Shown: piece by piece, positions 6,901-15,927 of the stretch
Numbering within the stretch: the first letter of the stretch is position 1
How the letters are laid out: each line of letters opens with the position of its first letter
Made by a program: the position numbers and the translations under genes
The notes under the pieces: generated by a model
Told to the model about the DNA's origin: nothing
The model's input: the letters and a program-made list of their open reading frames with translations, nothing else
Databases searched by the model: none
Assembly (NCBI GenBank): GCA_029865675.1
Contig: JARXAU010000208.1
Span: 1-26,960, forward strand
Source of the DNA: Rhodoferax sp.
Lineage (GTDB): Bacteria; Pseudomonadota; Gammaproteobacteria; Burkholderiales; Burkholderiaceae_C
Length of the DNA: 26,960 nt
Direction of reading: 5' to 3'

Positions 6901-9015
6901 ATGGAATCTCAACTCAGTTTCTTAGCCACAGGCATCTCGCCCGTTGCAGTACCGGCAGCAGTCGACATGGGCCCCTCTGGCCCGGCGTCTAAGACGGGCA
7001 GTGGGGCAGGCGACTTTGCCCAGGTGTTGACCGGCGAAACCCTCAGAACCCAGCGGCAACAGCTTGCCGCCCTGGGGGCGCAAGACAGCGGATTGCAAGT
7101 CGTGCCCCTGGGCAGCAACATGCGAGTGATTACCAGCGATGCGCCGTTGCCGGACATGGAAAGTCTGGCGCAGTTTGCCCGCCAGCAAGGCCTCAACGAA
7201 ACCGCAGTACAGGCGCTGTTTGGGCCCACCATCAAAACCACCATGTCCACGGTCGACCGGAACCCGGCGCTCGTCTATCGCACGGATTTAGACAGCGAGG
7301 CAGCCCGCACTGCACCCAATGCGGTTGATGCTGAAGGCGCTTTTTTAACGCCCGCAGCAAAGATTGAGACCGCCATCTTGGCCACCCCAGGCGCGGTGAT
7401 AACGCCGCCAAGCGAAGCGCCCTTGGCAAGTGCCCTCTCTGCAAACCCGCTGCTCGATGCAGCCCGGTTTGTCGGCCTACAGGACCTTGGTCAACCGGCA
7501 GTCAGTGGCAACCCGGATGCAATGCCTTTGGGGATCACTCATGAAGAAGCCTTGTCCGAGGCCCGGGGTGCCGCAGAGTCGCCTGTAAATGCAGTGAAGA
7601 GAAGCGATTCAAGCGATAACCCTGATGCAAGCCTCAAGGCCAACACCGCAGCGAGCGCGTTTTTGGCCCGTGCAGCAAAAGTGGAGCTCACCATCCTCGC
7701 CAACCCAAATGCCGTGGTAAGCCCGCAAAGTGCATCGGCAATGGCAATCGCCCCGACTTCAAACTTGCCGCTCACTGCCGGCCGGTTTGGCGACCCGAAG
7801 GGCCTTGGTCAACCGGTGGTCGGTGGCAACGCGACGTCCGCAGCAGTGGTGCGTGCCGTGGAGACGTCGCCCCCTCAAGCAGGCGCAGCCGCAGAGACTG
7901 TGGTACTCCCAAGCGCTCTGAGTGCAAGCGCTGGCGCAGCTCTCGGCGCAACGGTGGGCGCAAGCGCGTTTTTGGGGGGTGCAGCAAAGCTTGAATCCCC
8001 TACGACGACCCCGAGCGCCGTGATGGCATCACAGGGAGCCATGGCATTGGCAAGCGCTGCGGTTGCGCAATTGGCGTCACTGGGATCAGCACCTGCCCAG
8101 CAGACAGGCACTGTCCTCGCAGCCGGTCAGGCAGTCGGGCTTATGCCGATGACGGTAGATGCATGGGTGGGTAAGGCTTCAAATACGGATGCCGCCAGTG
8201 CCGTGAGCGCTGACGCGCCCCCAGCGCCGCCGAATCCATCGGATGCGCTGCGCCTCACCCTGGCCATGCCGGCTCCAGAGATCACCAAGCGCCTGGCGCA
8301 AATGTCAGGAACGGGCAAGGAGTCGACCTGGGCCGCTTTGCTGGCAGCGGGGCCGCTTGCCAAAGAAGCAGCGACAGCGGCGTCAGACATCCTGCACCTG
8401 GAAGTGCCGCCCGACTACGACTTGGCGCTTGACACTGCATCGCTGGCAGGCACGCCGGCTGAGCCCAACGACCTTGCGGCCCAAAGCGGCACCGCCCCAC
8501 CAAGCACACCGGCGCAAGCCGCTGCAAGTGGCAGCACCGCCAACAATGCCAACCAAGCCCAAGCCCAAGCCGAGCACCGGGCCCAGCAGTTTCAGCAACT
8601 GGCAGATCAAATGGGTCAAGCGGCCGCACAGCGACTGATCGCTCAAATTGAGCGTGGCCAATGGAAGCTGCAAATGCGCATGCAACCCGCTGCCTTGGGA
8701 ACCATCCAAGTCGAGCTTGACATGCATGCCGGTGGCCTGGACGCATCTTTTAGTGCGGACCAAGCGATTACGCGCGAACTCATGGTCCAAGGCAGTAACC
8801 GACTCAAAGAGACACTGACCGACGCTGGCATGACAGTTGCTTCCGTCACAGTCAACAGAGATCAAAGTCGCCAATCTGGCGGAAATTCGACACCTGGCAA
8901 AGGGCGCGGCACGGCGCCTGTTGCAGGGGTTTCAGGTCGTTCTGCCGCCATCGATGGGCTTGTGCCCAAGCGCGCGGAAGCAGCGCCCTCGGATGGCTTG
9001 AATGTGCTGGCTTAG
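6901..9015 (+). CDS. fliK: Flagellar hook-length control protein FliK
   Basis: FliK is secreted during hook assembly, measures hook length and switches FlhB to filament export. The conserved hook-length C-terminal domain is at about residues 565-655: LIAQIERGQWKLQMRMQPA, then LGTIQVELDMHAGGLDASFS and ANR-like GSNRLKETLTDAGM. The N-terminal two thirds are Ala/Pro-rich and low in secondary structure, as expected for the ruler part. At 704 residues it is far longer than Salmonella FliK (405), partly because a segment of about 105 residues is repeated three times (from residues 147, 253 and 356). I chose ATG 6901 (MESQLSFLATG); the frame continues 55 codons upstream but that part overlaps the promoter. 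It leads the plus-strand operon. Confidence 0.88.
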   Translation: MESQLSFLATGISPVAVPAAVDMGPSGPASKTGSGAGDFAQVLTGETLRTQRQQLAALGAQDSGLQVVPLGSNMRVITSDAPLPDMESLAQFARQQGLNETAVQALFGPTIKTTMSTVDRNPALVYRTDLDSEAARTAPNAVDAEGAFLTPAAKIETAILATPGAVITPPSEAPLASALSANPLLDAARFVGLQDLGQPAVSGNPDAMPLGITHEEALSEARGAAESPVNAVKRSDSSDNPDASLKANTAASAFLARAAKVELTILANPNAVVSPQSASAMAIAPTSNLPLTAGRFGDPKGLGQPVVGGNATSAAVVRAVETSPPQAGAAAETVVLPSALSASAGAALGATVGASAFLGGAAKLESPTTTPSAVMASQGAMALASAAVAQLASLGSAPAQQTGTVLAAGQAVGLMPMTVDAWVGKASNTDAASAVSADAPPAPPNPSDALRLTLAMPAPEITKRLAQMSGTGKESTWAALLAAGPLAKEAATAASDILHLEVPPDYDLALDTASLAGTPAEPNDLAAQSGTAPPSTPAQAAASGSTANNANQAQAQAEHRAQQFQQLADQMGQAAAQRLIAQIERGQWKLQMRMQPAALGTIQVELDMHAGGLDASFSADQAITRELMVQGSNRLKETLTDAGMTVASVTVNRDQSRQSGGNSTPGKGRGTAPVAGVSGRSAAIDGLVPKRAEAAPSDGLNVLA
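7339..8145 (+). repeat. Three diverged tandem repeats inside the FliK ruler region
   Basis: The encoded units begin AFLTPAAKIE (7339), AFLARAAKVE (7657) and AFLGGAAKLE (7966), spaced 106 and 103 codons apart. Units one and two also share LGQPAVSGN/LGQPVVGGN near 7490 and 7805, with nearly identical DNA (CTTGGTCAACCGG in both). The third unit is shorter and more degenerate. This is a coding segmental duplication, not a mobile element. Confidence 0.75.
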
Positions 9016-9066
9016 TCCAGCAGCAGCGACTGATTGAACCAATGAACCACGAAACAAAGGTGCCCC

Positions 9067-9714
9067 ATGGCTGATGCAGAAACCCCGGAAGTACAAGAAA
9101 AGCCCAAGTCGCCCATCGTCAAGATCATTCTTGTCGCTGTCGCTTTGGTGGTTCTGGTGGCTGGAACCATGGTGGGAACCTTGTTCATCACCGGCTTTTT
9201 CAGCAAGCCAGTGCCTACGGCGGACCAGGCCATTGAAGAAGGCGCAACCGAGGACGGCCAGGGCGAGCCAAAGGCCGATGGCCAAGCAGCTGGGGCGCAT
9301 GGCGAGAAAAAGGCAGAAGGCGACAAAAAAGGAGAGGCCGGCAAAGACGCCGGTGGCCCGCCAAAGCTCAACAAGAAATCACCCGATAGCCCGCGCTTTG
9401 AGTACAGCTACAGCCAGTTGGAACGCGAGTTTTTGGTGAACCTCATGGGCTCGCGCAAGGTCATGTCAGTGCAGATCGCGGTGATGACCCGCTACGACGA
9501 TCGGGTGGTCGAAAACATCAAGAAACACGAGTTCGCTTTGCGCTCGGTCGTGATGGATGCGATGCGCATGAATACCGAAGCCGATCTGGCCAAGCCAGAC
9601 TTTCGCAAAGAGTTGGCCATAAAGATACGCGACTCGATGAATACCCTGCTGGAAAAGTACGAAGACTTCGGTGGAATCGAAGAGATTTACTTCACCTCAT
9701 TCATCGTGCAGTAA
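9067..9714 (+). CDS. fliL: Flagellar basal body-associated protein FliL
   Basis: FliL surrounds the stator at the inner membrane and supports torque or stator stability. The 215-residue protein has a short cytoplasmic N-terminus, one membrane helix at about residues 17-45, and a C-terminal periplasmic domain from about residue 110 (YSYSQLEREFLVNLMGSRKV to EIYFTSFIVQ). Between them is a Lys/Glu/Gly/Ala-rich linker of roughly 55 residues (GEKKAEGDKKGEAGKDAGG) that makes it longer than most FliL proteins. AAAGG lies six bases before the ATG. It follows fliK by 51 bases and precedes fliM by 30. Confidence 0.93.
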   Translation: MADAETPEVQEKPKSPIVKIILVAVALVVLVAGTMVGTLFITGFFSKPVPTADQAIEEGATEDGQGEPKADGQAAGAHGEKKAEGDKKGEAGKDAGGPPKLNKKSPDSPRFEYSYSQLEREFLVNLMGSRKVMSVQIAVMTRYDDRVVENIKKHEFALRSVVMDAMRMNTEADLAKPDFRKELAIKIRDSMNTLLEKYEDFGGIEEIYFTSFIVQ

Positions 9715-9744
9715 TGCCCTGCCACCCGTCTATTTCATTGCAAC

Positions 9745-10737
9745 ATGGCAGATAACCTTCTTTCAGCCGATGAGCTGTCGGCCCTTGCCGAAGGCGTCAG
9801 CGACGGATCGATTGCGGTCGACACCGGCTTTAACACGGCGGCGCGTGTGCGCAAGCACGACATTGCCAGCGAAGACAGCAGCCTGGGCGTTAACGTCACG
9901 TCGATTGACATGATCAACGAGCGCTTTGTTCGTCTGTTTCGCCCCGGCTTGCTCGAAGTCTTGCGCAGCAGCCCCCGGGTCAACCCGATGAAGGTGCAGA
10001 TCGTCAAGTTTGGCGACTATGTGCGAGAACTTCGCGCGCCGCTGTCGGTCAACGTCATTCGCATCAACCCCTTGCGCGGCTATTCGATGGTCGTGATCGA
10101 CCCCAGCATCGTGTTTAGCTCGCTGGACAGCTTTTTTGGCGGTTTTGGCAAGGGTGCAATAGGCCAACTCTCCTCGGGGCGCATGTTCACTCCCATGGAA
10201 AGCCGCATCATCAACATGATTTTGGATGTGACCTTTCGCAACCTCAAAGAGGCTTGGGGACCGGTCATGCCGCTGGACTTTGAGTTTGTCAGCTCTGAAA
10301 TCAATCCGCAGTTTGCCCAAATTGCCGATGAAAACGACCTGGTCATATTGAGCCGCTTTGAGACCGAGACAGCGACCCAAAACATCGGTTTTATCGACGT
10401 GGTTCACCCCTATGTCTCCTTAAAGCCGGTGCGCGAGCTGCTGCGCAGCCGGGTGCAATCGGGCGACGGCAACGAAGACTCAGACCGCATTTGGCGCGAA
10501 AGCCTCGAAGAAGCCGTAGGCGGCGCCTGCCTGGAAGCCAGCGTGGTCTTGGGCCAGATCAACACCACCTTGCGTGTGGTCGAAAGCATGCAGCCCGGGG
10601 ATATCTTGTATTTCAAGAAGCCTGAATTTGCCAGCCTGCAGCCCACTGGCATTGCAGCGTTTGACGTTCAAGTGGGCACGCTGGGTGCCCAAACGGCAGT
10701 CTTGATTGAGCGCGCGGTAGCGCCCGGCACCCACTAA
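9745..10737 (+). CDS. fliM: Flagellar motor switch protein FliM
   Basis: FliM is the C-ring subunit that binds phosphorylated CheY and, with FliG and FliN, sets the direction of rotation. The 330-residue protein opens with the CheY-binding motif (LLSADELSALAEG, family form LSQxEIDALL). The middle domain follows (NPLRGYSMVVIDPSIVFSSL, then FFGGFGKG) and a C-terminal SpoA domain carries QPGDILYFKKPEF. Length is normal. The ribosome binding site is weak, so coupling to fliL, whose stop is 30 bases upstream, is likely. Confidence 0.97.
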   Translation: MADNLLSADELSALAEGVSDGSIAVDTGFNTAARVRKHDIASEDSSLGVNVTSIDMINERFVRLFRPGLLEVLRSSPRVNPMKVQIVKFGDYVRELRAPLSVNVIRINPLRGYSMVVIDPSIVFSSLDSFFGGFGKGAIGQLSSGRMFTPMESRIINMILDVTFRNLKEAWGPVMPLDFEFVSSEINPQFAQIADENDLVILSRFETETATQNIGFIDVVHPYVSLKPVRELLRSRVQSGDGNEDSDRIWRESLEEAVGGACLEASVVLGQINTTLRVVESMQPGDILYFKKPEFASLQPTGIAAFDVQVGTLGAQTAVLIERAVAPGTH

Positions 10738-10755
10738 ACCCCTAGGAAATACGCC

Positions 10756-11067
10756 ATGAGCGACACCCCCGATTCAAAAATGCTCTCCGGCCCCAAAGAC
10801 CCTGAGAGCCAAATCAACCCTGAGGTGCTGCAAAACATCAGCGTCACCATGAGCATTGAGGTGGGGCGCGCAATGATCAAGATCAAGGACCTGATGCGCC
10901 TGACCCAAGGCAGCGTGGTTGAGCTAGACCGCATTGCGGGCGAACCGCTGGACCTGCTGATCAACAACACCGTGGTCGCCCAAGGTGAAGTGGTGCTGGT
11001 CAACGAGCGCTACGGTGTTCGGCTCACGCGCGTCGTACCCGCCTCCGAGCGGATGAAACACCTTTAA
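10756..11067 (+). CDS. fliN: Flagellar motor switch protein FliN
   Basis: FliN forms the bottom of the C-ring and helps dock the export ATPase complex. The 103 residues comprise a short polar N-terminus and the SpoA domain: ISVTMSIEVGRAMIKIKDLM, LTQGSVVELDRIAGEPLDLL and GEVVLVNERYGVRLTRVV are family-typical. AGGAAA precedes the ATG at normal distance. It sits 18 bases after fliM and 6 bases before fliO. Confidence 0.97.
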   Translation: MSDTPDSKMLSGPKDPESQINPEVLQNISVTMSIEVGRAMIKIKDLMRLTQGSVVELDRIAGEPLDLLINNTVVAQGEVVLVNERYGVRLTRVVPASERMKHL

Positions 11068-11073
11068 CTGGCC

Positions 11074-11373
11074 ATGAACGCAGCGGGTACCGGGATCGAT
11101 TGGCTTCGCATGGGCGCCAGCATGCTGCTGGTGCTAGGGCTGCTTGCGGCGATGTTTTGGATGCTCAAGCGCATGAAAAGCATGCAACTTAAACATAAAG
11201 GCCCCGCAAGCCTGGAAGTACTCGAAACCATCAGCGTGGGCCCCAGGCAAAAAATGGCGCTGGTGCGGGTCGGCCCGCACCAAGTGCTCGTGGGCATGAC
11301 CGCCACCCAATTCACCGCTTTGGGCAGCTGGGATGCCCCGCCACTCGCTCAGGAAACACTGCGTGAAAACTAA
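11074..11373 (+). CDS. fliO: Flagellar export assembly protein FliO
   Basis: FliO helps assemble the FliP ring of the export gate. The 99-residue protein has one membrane helix (residues about 14-32, MLLVLGLLAAMFWML), a basic stop-transfer segment (KRMKSMQLKHK) and a small cytoplasmic domain with VLETISVGPRQKMALVRVG and QVLVGMT, the usual FliO/MopB pattern. It is shorter than enterobacterial FliO. Its last 11 bases overlap the chosen fliP start, which suggests coupled translation. Confidence 0.9.
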   Translation: MNAAGTGIDWLRMGASMLLVLGLLAAMFWMLKRMKSMQLKHKGPASLEVLETISVGPRQKMALVRVGPHQVLVGMTATQFTALGSWDAPPLAQETLREN

Positions 11374-12106
11374 TTGGATGTGGGCCGCCGCTGCGGCCCT
11401 GTTGTTGCTGGTGCCTGCCCTGGGCTGGGCACAGGGCATTCCCATGGTCAATGTGACCAGCAGCGGCAAAGACGCGCAGTACAGCCTGTCTTTGCAGTTG
11501 CTGGCGCTGATGACCACCATCAGCCTGCTGCCCTCGATCTTGCTGATGATGACCTCGTTTGTACGCATCATCATCGTCATGTCCATCTTGCGCCAGGCGC
11601 TGGGCACGGGGCAAACCCCGCCCAATAACGTGTTGGTGGGCATCGCGCTGTTTTTAACCCTGTTCATCATGTCGCCAGTGCTCACCGACATCTACACCAA
11701 CGCCGTGGTCCCCTACATGGAAAACGGGATGAAGTTTGACCAAGCGCTCGCAGCAGCCGAGGCACCGCTGCGCAGCTTCATGCTCAAACAAACACGCGAA
11801 GACGACATTGGCCTGTTCATGCAAATGGCGCGCCAAGCCGAAGTGAGCGACGCCACGCAAGTGCCATTCACCACCCTGGTTCCCGCGTTCATCACCTCCG
11901 AGCTGAAAAGCGCCTTCACCATCGGCTTTTTGATCTACATCCCCTTTGTCGTGATCGATCTGATTGTGGCCAGCGTGCTCATGTCGATGGGCATGGCCAT
12001 GCTCTCGCCGATGATGATTTCTATGCCGTTTAAGTTGATGCTGTTTGTGCTGGTAGACGGCTGGAGCCTGATCATGGGTTCGCTGGCGGCGAGCTTTGTG
12101 CCATAG
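11363..12106 (+). CDS. fliP: Flagellar export gate protein FliP
   Basis: FliP is the pentameric core of the export gate in the inner membrane. The protein has a cleavable signal sequence (basic start, then AAAAALLLLVPALGWA) and the conserved core LLPSILLMMTSFVRIIIVMS. The middle periplasmic region is present, and the C-terminal pair of helices includes FIPFVVIDLIVAS-like and LSPMMISMPFKLMLFVLVDG blocks. I chose GTG 11363, because AGGA is eight bases upstream and KTN gives a normal signal-peptide start (247 aa). An ATG at 11378 or an earlier codon at 11333 are alternatives. It overlaps fliO by 11 bases. Confidence 0.95.
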   Translation: MKTNWMWAAAAALLLLVPALGWAQGIPMVNVTSSGKDAQYSLSLQLLALMTTISLLPSILLMMTSFVRIIIVMSILRQALGTGQTPPNNVLVGIALFLTLFIMSPVLTDIYTNAVVPYMENGMKFDQALAAAEAPLRSFMLKQTREDDIGLFMQMARQAEVSDATQVPFTTLVPAFITSELKSAFTIGFLIYIPFVVIDLIVASVLMSMGMAMLSPMMISMPFKLMLFVLVDGWSLIMGSLAASFVP

Positions 12107-12136
12107 CGGCCCCCTCACAAGCGCAAGGAAGAACAA

Positions 12137-12406
12137 ATGGACATTGCCGCTGTGGTTGACCTCGGGCACCAAGCCCTGTGGATGATTGTGCTGATCTCTG
12201 CCCCCTTGTTGGGCGTGTCGCTGGCCGTAGGCTTGGTGATCGGCATCGTCCAGGCCGCCACCTCCATCAATGAGTCCACGCTGAGCTTTATTCCCAAACT
12301 TGCCGCTTTGGCCATCACCTTGGCGATCGTGGGGGGCTGGCAGCTGGCCACGCTGGTGGACTACACGCGCGCGCTGTTCCAGCGCATCCCCACCCTGTTT
12401 GCCTAA
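12137..12406 (+). CDS. fliQ: Flagellar export gate protein FliQ
   Basis: FliQ is a small hairpin membrane protein that wraps the FliP-FliR gate. The 89 residues contain two hydrophobic helices; ISAPLLGVSLAVGLVIGIVQ followed by ATSINESTLSFIPKL is the family signature, and the end VDYTRALFQRIPTL is typical. AAGGA lies before the ATG at good distance. It lies 30 bases after fliP. Confidence 0.97.
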   Translation: MDIAAVVDLGHQALWMIVLISAPLLGVSLAVGLVIGIVQAATSINESTLSFIPKLAALAITLAIVGGWQLATLVDYTRALFQRIPTLFA

Positions 12407-12433
12407 GCGCCAGGTGACCAGAAAGCACCACGC

Positions 12434-13204
12434 ATGAACCTCCTGGCCAACGACATCGTCGAGCGTTTTTATACGTTCCTGTGGCCCATGCTGCGCATCT
12501 CTGCACTGCTGATGTCAGCCCCCATTTTTTCGCTACGCGCCCTCAATGTGCGCATGCGGGTGCTACTTGCGGTGGCGATTACTTGGATGGTCTACCCGGT
12601 GTTCACCTGGCCGGTGATTGACCCGGTGTCACCCGAGGGCCTTGTGGAAGTATTTAACCAGGTCAGCATTGGCCTGATCATGGGCCTGAGTTTGCAAGTA
12701 ATTACCGCAGCAATTTTGCTCGCAGGGCAGTCGGTCTCTACTGCGATTGGCCTGTCCATGGCCAACCTGATGGACCCCAATTTGGGCAACGTGCCGGTGT
12801 TGGCCCAGTTTCTGCTGATTGTGTCCACGCTGATCTTTGTCGGCATGGGCGGGCACGCCCTGCTTCTGGGGCTGGTGATCGACAGCTTTGCCAGCCTGCC
12901 CATTGGCAAGGGCCTGGTGACGGCCGGGGCCTGGGCGCATTTTGTGCAGTGGAGTTCGATGATTTTTCTAGGCGGTCTGCTGTTGGCGCTGCCGGTCATG
13001 GTGACCATGCTCTTCATCAATATCGGTTTGGGCGTGGGCACCCGTGCGGCACCCAGCCTGAATATTTTTTCGCTGGGTCTGCCGGTCATGATCGTGGCCG
13101 GCTTTGGCATTTTGATGGTGGCCCTGCCCAGCATGGGCGCGCGCATCCAGTGGCTTTGGCTGCAGGGCTTTGTGGAAATCCGCGGCCAATTTGGCCTGCA
13201 GTAG
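12434..13204 (+). CDS. fliR: Flagellar export gate protein FliR
   Basis: FliR is the single-copy subunit that closes the FliP ring in the inner membrane. The 256-residue, very hydrophobic protein has the expected order of segments: LWPMLRISALLMSAPIF near the N-terminus, GLIMGLSLQVITAAILLAGQ and MDPNLGNVPVLAQFLLI in the middle, then LNIGLGV-like INIGLGVGTRAAPSLNIFSL and GLPVMI near the C-terminus. It follows fliQ by 27 bases and precedes flhB by 14. Confidence 0.96.
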   Translation: MNLLANDIVERFYTFLWPMLRISALLMSAPIFSLRALNVRMRVLLAVAITWMVYPVFTWPVIDPVSPEGLVEVFNQVSIGLIMGLSLQVITAAILLAGQSVSTAIGLSMANLMDPNLGNVPVLAQFLLIVSTLIFVGMGGHALLLGLVIDSFASLPIGKGLVTAGAWAHFVQWSSMIFLGGLLLALPVMVTMLFINIGLGVGTRAAPSLNIFSLGLPVMIVAGFGILMVALPSMGARIQWLWLQGFVEIRGQFGLQ

Positions 13205-13218
13205 CGCAGTGAAGCACT

Positions 13219-14376
13219 ATGTCTGAAGACAGCGCCGAACGCACCGAAGAACCCACCGCCAGGCGCCTCAAACGCGCCCGCGACGAGGGCCAGGTCGCGC
13301 GCTCGCAAGAGCTGCCCGCAGCCGGCGTGATGATAGGCGCGGTGCTGATGCTGATCTCGCTAGGCGGCGTCTGGTTTCACCAGCTGTCGGTGTACTTCGC
13401 GGCTGGCTTTACCCTGGACCGCAAGTTTCTTGACACCCCGGCGCTGCTGCCCATGGCTTTTGCCACCCAGGCGATGCACGGCTTTTTGCTGGTGCTGCCG
13501 CTGATGCTGGTGACCGTGGTGGTGGCCATTCTGGCCTCGGGCGCGACCGGCGGATTTTTGTTTTCTTGGAGCGCCATCCTTCCCAAGTTTTCCAAGCTCG
13601 ACCCGATCGCGGGTATCCAGCGTATTTTTGGCAGCCACGCGGCGGTGGAACTGATCAAGTCGGTTCTCAAGTTCACCTTGATTGCGGTGGTGCTCGTGAT
13701 GCTGCTGGACCGGCATTTTGCCGCTCTGCTGTCTCTGGGTGGCATGGGCCTGGCGCCGGCACTGGCCCTGGCCGGGTCACTGGTCTCCGAGTCCGTGCTT
13801 TGGCTGACCTTGAGCCTGGTGCTGATCGCGCTCATTGACGCGCCCTACCAGCGCTACTCCTTCATGAAGCGCATGCGCATGTCCAAACAAGAAATTCGCG
13901 ACGAGCACAAGGACATGGAGGGCCGGCCCGAGGTCAAGGCCCAAATTCGCCGGCGCCAGCGCGAAGTGGCCACAGTGCGAATGATGCAAAAGGTCAAGGA
14001 CGCCGACGTCATCATCACCAACCCCGAGCATTTCGCCATCGCCCTGTCGTACGACCCCACGGCTGACGGCGCACCGATTTTGCTGGCAAAGGGTGCCGAC
14101 TTTGTGGCCGCGCGCATTCGCGAAGAGGCCAAAACCAACCACATCGAAATCTTCCAAGCACCCGAGCTCGCCCGTGCTTTGTACTTCACCACCGAGCTGG
14201 ACCAGCCCATCCCCGAGGCCCTGTACTTTGCCGTGGCGCAGGTGATTGCCTACGTGTTTAGCTTGGCACAGGTACAGCCGGGCGTGGACCCCATGGCCCG
14301 GCCCACGCCGAAAATTCCCACCACCATGTTGTTTGACGCCGACGGCAAACAACTCTCGCCCGAGGCCGCCGCATGA
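13219..14376 (+). CDS. flhB: Flagellar export specificity switch protein FlhB
   Basis: FlhB is the substrate-specificity switch; it cleaves itself and changes export from hook to filament proteins after a signal from FliK. The 385-residue protein starts with the family motif ERTEEPTARRLKRARDEGQV and has four membrane segments. The cytoplasmic domain follows from KRMRMSKQEIRDEHKDMEGR. The autocleavage motif is NPEH at residues 268-271, where Salmonella FlhB has NPTH. The tail is longer than the usual short extension. Its TGA overlaps the next start codon as ATGA, so the following gene is translationally coupled. Confidence 0.97.
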   Translation: MSEDSAERTEEPTARRLKRARDEGQVARSQELPAAGVMIGAVLMLISLGGVWFHQLSVYFAAGFTLDRKFLDTPALLPMAFATQAMHGFLLVLPLMLVTVVVAILASGATGGFLFSWSAILPKFSKLDPIAGIQRIFGSHAAVELIKSVLKFTLIAVVLVMLLDRHFAALLSLGGMGLAPALALAGSLVSESVLWLTLSLVLIALIDAPYQRYSFMKRMRMSKQEIRDEHKDMEGRPEVKAQIRRRQREVATVRMMQKVKDADVIITNPEHFAIALSYDPTADGAPILLAKGADFVAARIREEAKTNHIEIFQAPELARALYFTTELDQPIPEALYFAVAQVIAYVFSLAQVQPGVDPMARPTPKIPTTMLFDADGKQLSPEAAA

Positions 14377-15887
14377 CCGACTTCAACTCCTACGGCGACG
14401 AGACCCTGGTCGGACTGCAGCCGCTGTTCTTTCGGGTGGCTGACCGCATGCGCCTAGAGGGCTATGTGGCCGCCTTGGTTGACGACAACATGAGTCTGTC
14501 ACTGGTCAGCGGCCATGAGGCCATACTGGACCACTATGGCAAGCTCCTGGTGGCGCGCCTGCGCGAGGCAGCGCCCCACATCGGCCTGGAGGTGTATTTC
14601 CCAGCCAGCGCCGACGCGTTGATTACGCGCTTTAACGAAGTGCTGCAAACCTACTCCATTGAAGACGCCATGGGCAACAAAGCGCCTGCGGCGCAGCCCA
14701 AAATTTGGATCGTTCACGACGCCTCTAGCCTGCCCGACCATGAGATTCAGTTGCTCGCGCGCTTGGTGCAGCATTTTCCGGCGGCCAATATCCGCGTGGT
14801 GATGCTGCTCACCACGGCCAGCAAAAAGCAACGCTTGCTGGCGTCTTTTGGGCGGCGCATTATGAATTGGGAAATCGAACCGCCCAGTGAAGAACAGGCG
14901 CAGCTCATGCTCGAACTGGCGCGCGCGCAAGGGCGCGAGGGTGCGGTCAGCGCATTGCTCAAAAGAATGGCGCCCTGGGGCAAGCAGCCTGGGCTACTGC
15001 AAGCGCAATCGCCACCCAGCCAAGCACCACAATTCCAAGCGCTGCCTGCCAACGCGTCGGCGGTCGAGCCAGAGCCGGCCACGCAAACCGACGCGCAACG
15101 CGCAGAGTCGGCAGCCAAGCCCACAACGCAAGCCACCAAAGCATCCACACGCCGGTGGCTGCCATGGCTCGCGGGAGGCGTGGCCTTGCTGGGCCTTTGC
15201 GCTTCGGTGGTCTTGTCCCTTTACGGTGGCAGCTTGAACATAGACTGGACAGCCTGGACTGGGAAACAAGCCCTGGTTGCCCCGGCCCCTGCCCCCGCTG
15301 CTTCGGCCCCGGCCGAGCAAAGCGTGCAAGCTGCGGTACCCCCCGAATCGGCTGGCGCGCCCATGGAAGCGCCAGCGAGTGCGCCGGGTGCCCCCACCAA
15401 TGCACTGGGTGACCCTGCCAATGGTGGAAACCTGGGACCCGCCAAAGCGGCCTACCCAGTGGGAGCGGCAGCACCCATAGCGCCGGTGGTGCCGGTGGTG
15501 CCGGTGGTACCGGCGGCGGTGGGCAACGCGCCGCGCAACGCCGTGGTAGCAGCCGCAAATGAGGTTGAAGAAATTATTCCCACGCCCTCGCAAGCCCAGG
15601 TGGGCCAGGCCTGGGTGCGGCAAATGCCGCCGGGCACTTTCTTGGTTCAGCACACTATTGAGCCCAGTTATGCAGAAGCCACGACCTGGCTGCAGGCCCA
15701 CGGCAACTTGCGCCTTGCCCGCATCGTGGCAACCACCCTCAGCAGCCAGACCGGCGTCAAATTTGCAGTTGTTTCGGGACCGTTTTCGTCCATGGGCGAA
15801 GCGAGCCGCTTTGCCAATAGCAGTGGGGTTCCCAAAGATCCTCAAATCCGGACGGCCCGGTCCATGAAAGAGCGCTTCGCTCCCTGA
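14373..15887 (+). CDS. Membrane protein with degenerate AAA-like N-terminus and C-terminal SPOR-like domain
   Basis: This 504-residue protein has a DamX-like layout. Residues 1-200 resemble an ExeA/DamX-type ATPase fold: SLVSGHEAILDHYGKLLVAR sits where a Walker A should be but lacks GxxGxGK[ST], and KIWIVHDASSLPDHEIQLLA occupies the Walker B site. A membrane helix is at about 262-284, preceded by TRR, so the C-terminal half should be periplasmic. Residues 300-400 are an Ala/Pro/Val linker, including three PVV units near 370. Residues 421-504 look like a SPOR peptidoglycan-binding domain (GTFLVQHTIEPSYAEATTWL, then FAVVSGPFSSMGEASRFA). SPOR domains are known to bind denuded glycan at septa. 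The ATGA overlap with flhB suggests a flagellar role, such as linking the export site to the cell wall; that is inference. Confidence 0.7.
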   Translation: MTDFNSYGDETLVGLQPLFFRVADRMRLEGYVAALVDDNMSLSLVSGHEAILDHYGKLLVARLREAAPHIGLEVYFPASADALITRFNEVLQTYSIEDAMGNKAPAAQPKIWIVHDASSLPDHEIQLLARLVQHFPAANIRVVMLLTTASKKQRLLASFGRRIMNWEIEPPSEEQAQLMLELARAQGREGAVSALLKRMAPWGKQPGLLQAQSPPSQAPQFQALPANASAVEPEPATQTDAQRAESAAKPTTQATKASTRRWLPWLAGGVALLGLCASVVLSLYGGSLNIDWTAWTGKQALVAPAPAPAASAPAEQSVQAAVPPESAGAPMEAPASAPGAPTNALGDPANGGNLGPAKAAYPVGAAAPIAPVVPVVPVVPAAVGNAPRNAVVAAANEVEEIIPTPSQAQVGQAWVRQMPPGTFLVQHTIEPSYAEATTWLQAHGNLRLARIVATTLSSQTGVKFAVVSGPFSSMGEASRFANSSGVPKDPQIRTARSMKERFAP

Positions 15888-15927
15888 GCGCGACGCTCAC
15901 CCCTCGCACATTCACCGAGTACGACCC

